From the NCBI GenBank assembly GCA_003105035.1, contig PQAL01000010.1, forward strand, positions 1-64,000: a stretch of 64,000 bases of DNA, given 5' to 3'. The notes under the pieces are model-generated. The model made no database searches. It was not told where the DNA came from and saw only the letters and a program-made list of their open reading frames with translations. The DNA comes from Anaerolineales bacterium (GTDB lineage: Bacteria > Chloroflexota > Anaerolineae > Anaerolineales > UBA4823). This document shows positions 62,398-64,000 of the stretch, piece by piece. The first letter of the stretch is position 1; the number at the start of each line of letters is the position of its first letter. The position numbers and the translations under genes are program-made.

Positions 62398-62429
62398 GAC
62401 GCCCTGGGTATTCTCCATGGGCGTCTTTT
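62398..62429 (+). terminator. Intrinsic terminator after the atp cluster
   Basis: GACGCCC (62398-62404) pairs with GGGCGTC (62419-62425), with an inner TGG/CCA pairing, and TTTT follows. The murE ATG lies four bases beyond the T-run. Confidence 0.85.
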
Positions 62430-62432
62430 ATT

Positions 62433-63992
62433 ATGAAACTATCTGACCTTATTCGAGATCTCTCTTTTCAATACAAGCTGACGGGTAATGATGACCCGGA
62501 GGTCCACGGTATCGCGTCCGATTCCAGGCAGGTCAGGCCTGGTTATGTTTTCGTCGCTTTGGTCGGGGGCAGTTCAGATGGACATCGCTATATCAAGAGT
62601 GCCAAAGAGAATGGTGCTGTGGCAGTGGTGGGGACCCAGGCTACAGAAGGTCTGGACATACCCTACCTGCAGGTTGAGGAAAGCAGGATGGTCTTACCAT
62701 ATCTTGCGGCTGCCTATTACGGGTATCCAGCTCGCAAATTAACCATGATCGGGGTGACCGGCACGGATGGGAAGACCACCACCACCAACATGATCTACCA
62801 GATCCTGCTGGCTGCCGGACTTAAAGCGGGAATGATTTCTACGATCAACGCGGTGATTGGTGAGCAGGTCCTTGATACTGGTTTCCATGTAACTACGCCC
62901 GATGCTCCCGATGTACAACGCTATCTTGCCCAGATGGTAGAGGCTAGGTTGACTCACGTCGTCTTGGAAGTGACATCCCATGGATTGGCGCAATATCGGG
63001 CAGATGCGTGTGAATTTGATATAGCAGTTGTCACCAACATCACCCACGAGCACCTGGATTACCACGGCTCGTATGAAGCTTACCGTTCGGCGAAGGCGCG
63101 CTTATTTACCAACTTGGGATCGACCCTACCAAAACCACAGGGCAATCCCCGGTTGGCAGTGCTAAATCGAGATGATGCTTCATTTGAGTACCTGGACAGG
63201 CTATACAATGGTCCCAAGGTAACTTACGGTACTCTAATTGAGGCTGATGTACGTCCCTTGCAGGTTGTTAGCCATATCAACGGAGTGGAATTTCAATTTG
63301 TTGGAAGGGGCTTAGATTTTCCACTCACATGCAACCTGACTGGTGTCTTCAATATCCATAACAGCCTGGCAGCCACCGCAGCAACTGTAATCGGTTTGGG
63401 ATTACCTATGCAGGCTGCCCAGGAGGGGATTGCTGCCTTGAAAAGCGTCCCCGGTCGGATGGAAAGTATCGACCTGGGTCAAAATTTTGCTGCAATCGTG
63501 GATTTTGCCCACACACCAAATGCCCTGGAGAATGCACTCCGGACTGCCCGCCAGCTTACCCGTGGACGAGTGATTGCTATATTTGGCGCTGCCGGATTGC
63601 GCGACCGCCAGAAGCGCAGGATGATGGCAGCCACCTCAGTAGAGCTGGCAGACATCTCCATCCTTACCGCAGAAGACCCTCGCACAGAGCTCCTGGATGA
63701 TATCCTAGAAGAAATGGCGGCTGGGGCTGCCTCTAGTGGCGGGATTGAGCAGAAGACTTTTTGGCGTATACCCGACCGCGGCCAGGCAATCCGTTTTGCA
63801 ATTTCGTTGGCAAGACCCGGCGATGTCGTGATTTCCTGCGGGAAGGGTCACGAGCAATCCATGTGCTTCGGGGAGATCGAGTACGACTGGGATGATCGGA
63901 CCGCCATGCGAGCTGCGCTCTCGGAGCACCTGGGGGTACCAGGTCCGAAAATGCCTTATTTACCAACGCAAGAAGAAAAACTGAGTAGTTAG
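62433..63992 (+). CDS. murE: UDP-MurNAc-tripeptide ligase (MurE)
   Basis: This 519-residue Mur ligase adds the third residue to the UDP-MurNAc-L-Ala-D-Glu peptide in the cytoplasm. The ATP-binding loop is GVTGTDGKTTTTN near residue 109-121. VTSHGLAQYR near 180, NITHEHLDYHG near 205 and DFAHTPNALENAL near 353 are family motifs. The specificity region reads EDPRTELLDD near 411, where DAP-adding enzymes usually have DNPR and Lys-adding enzymes differ. The Arg is kept, but the diamino acid cannot be decided; ornithine or DAP are both possible in this group. No ribosome-binding site fits before the ATG, because the terminator hairpin occupies that space. Confidence 0.92.
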   Translation: MKLSDLIRDLSFQYKLTGNDDPEVHGIASDSRQVRPGYVFVALVGGSSDGHRYIKSAKENGAVAVVGTQATEGLDIPYLQVEESRMVLPYLAAAYYGYPARKLTMIGVTGTDGKTTTTNMIYQILLAAGLKAGMISTINAVIGEQVLDTGFHVTTPDAPDVQRYLAQMVEARLTHVVLEVTSHGLAQYRADACEFDIAVVTNITHEHLDYHGSYEAYRSAKARLFTNLGSTLPKPQGNPRLAVLNRDDASFEYLDRLYNGPKVTYGTLIEADVRPLQVVSHINGVEFQFVGRGLDFPLTCNLTGVFNIHNSLAATAATVIGLGLPMQAAQEGIAALKSVPGRMESIDLGQNFAAIVDFAHTPNALENALRTARQLTRGRVIAIFGAAGLRDRQKRRMMAATSVELADISILTAEDPRTELLDDILEEMAAGAASSGGIEQKTFWRIPDRGQAIRFAISLARPGDVVISCGKGHEQSMCFGEIEYDWDDRTAMRAALSEHLGVPGPKMPYLPTQEEKLSS

Positions 63993-64000
63993 GCCAGCGC

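Overview
The window (about 50% GC) looks like a chromosomal segment of a Chloroflexota bacterium, most likely of the class Anaerolineae. This is inferred from the gene set and style: a corrinoid/MttB methyl-transfer operon, a complex I membrane-arm cluster with two NuoM genes, an ATP synthase b subunit carrying a delta-like tail, Thr/Pro-linker surface proteins and a leucine T-box. No rRNA gene or other taxonomic marker is present, so the assignment is not proven. No transposase, integrase, phage gene or CRISPR array was seen.

Layout. 1-7.6 kb: one plus-strand operon with a corrinoid protein, an MttB-family methyltransferase without pyrrolysine, a pterin methyltransferase, a MetH-activation-like protein and a two-gene molybdenum hydroxylase. 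Behind it lies a 586-bp non-coding stretch with a cobalamin-riboswitch-like element, then an MFS transporter. 9.6-25.8 kb: a surface and secreted-protein region. It holds two PF04185 phosphoesterases and two large modular exoproteins built from the same parts (CBM96/DNRLRE, metallophosphoesterase, GH99-like and Thr/Pro linkers). It also holds a five-gene operon starting with an unusual GT2-GtrA-HprK-like fusion and continuing with a GT39-like transferase, a phosphoesterase, a membrane-anchored Ig-like protein and a GH99-like protein. 26-34 kb: a two-gene unit with a double kinase-like protein (DWG and DWN instead of DFG) and a TPR/one-TM protein, then another MFS protein and a secreted phosphodiester glycosidase-like protein.

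34.4-38.9 kb: a near-consensus promoter, tRNA-Ala(GGC), and 12 bases later a complete T-box leader with leucine specifier CTC. An HD-GYP gene on the opposite strand separates this leader from a methyltransferase and leuS. 39-41.5 kb: a transglutaminase-like membrane protein. 41.6-50.3 kb (minus strand): a tightly packed envelope polysaccharide and peptidoglycan-bridge operon (GT2, polyprenyl-phosphate sugar transferase, CapD-like, two FemABX proteins, a D-cysteine desulfhydrase-like enzyme), preceded by RidA and creatininase-family genes.

50.4-59.8 kb: nuoA, an intrinsic terminator-like hairpin, then nuoH-J-K-L-M-M2-N, with no peripheral-arm subunits (B, C, D, E, F, G, I). 59.9-62.3 kb: an AtpZ/I-like gene, atpB, atpE and a b-delta hybrid, without alpha, beta, gamma or epsilon. 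A terminator and murE close the window.

Together the genes point to an anaerobic or facultative heterotroph that demethylates quaternary amines into the folate C1 pool, has a complex I-type proton pump and F-ATPase, and invests heavily in extracellular glycan and phosphoester chemistry.
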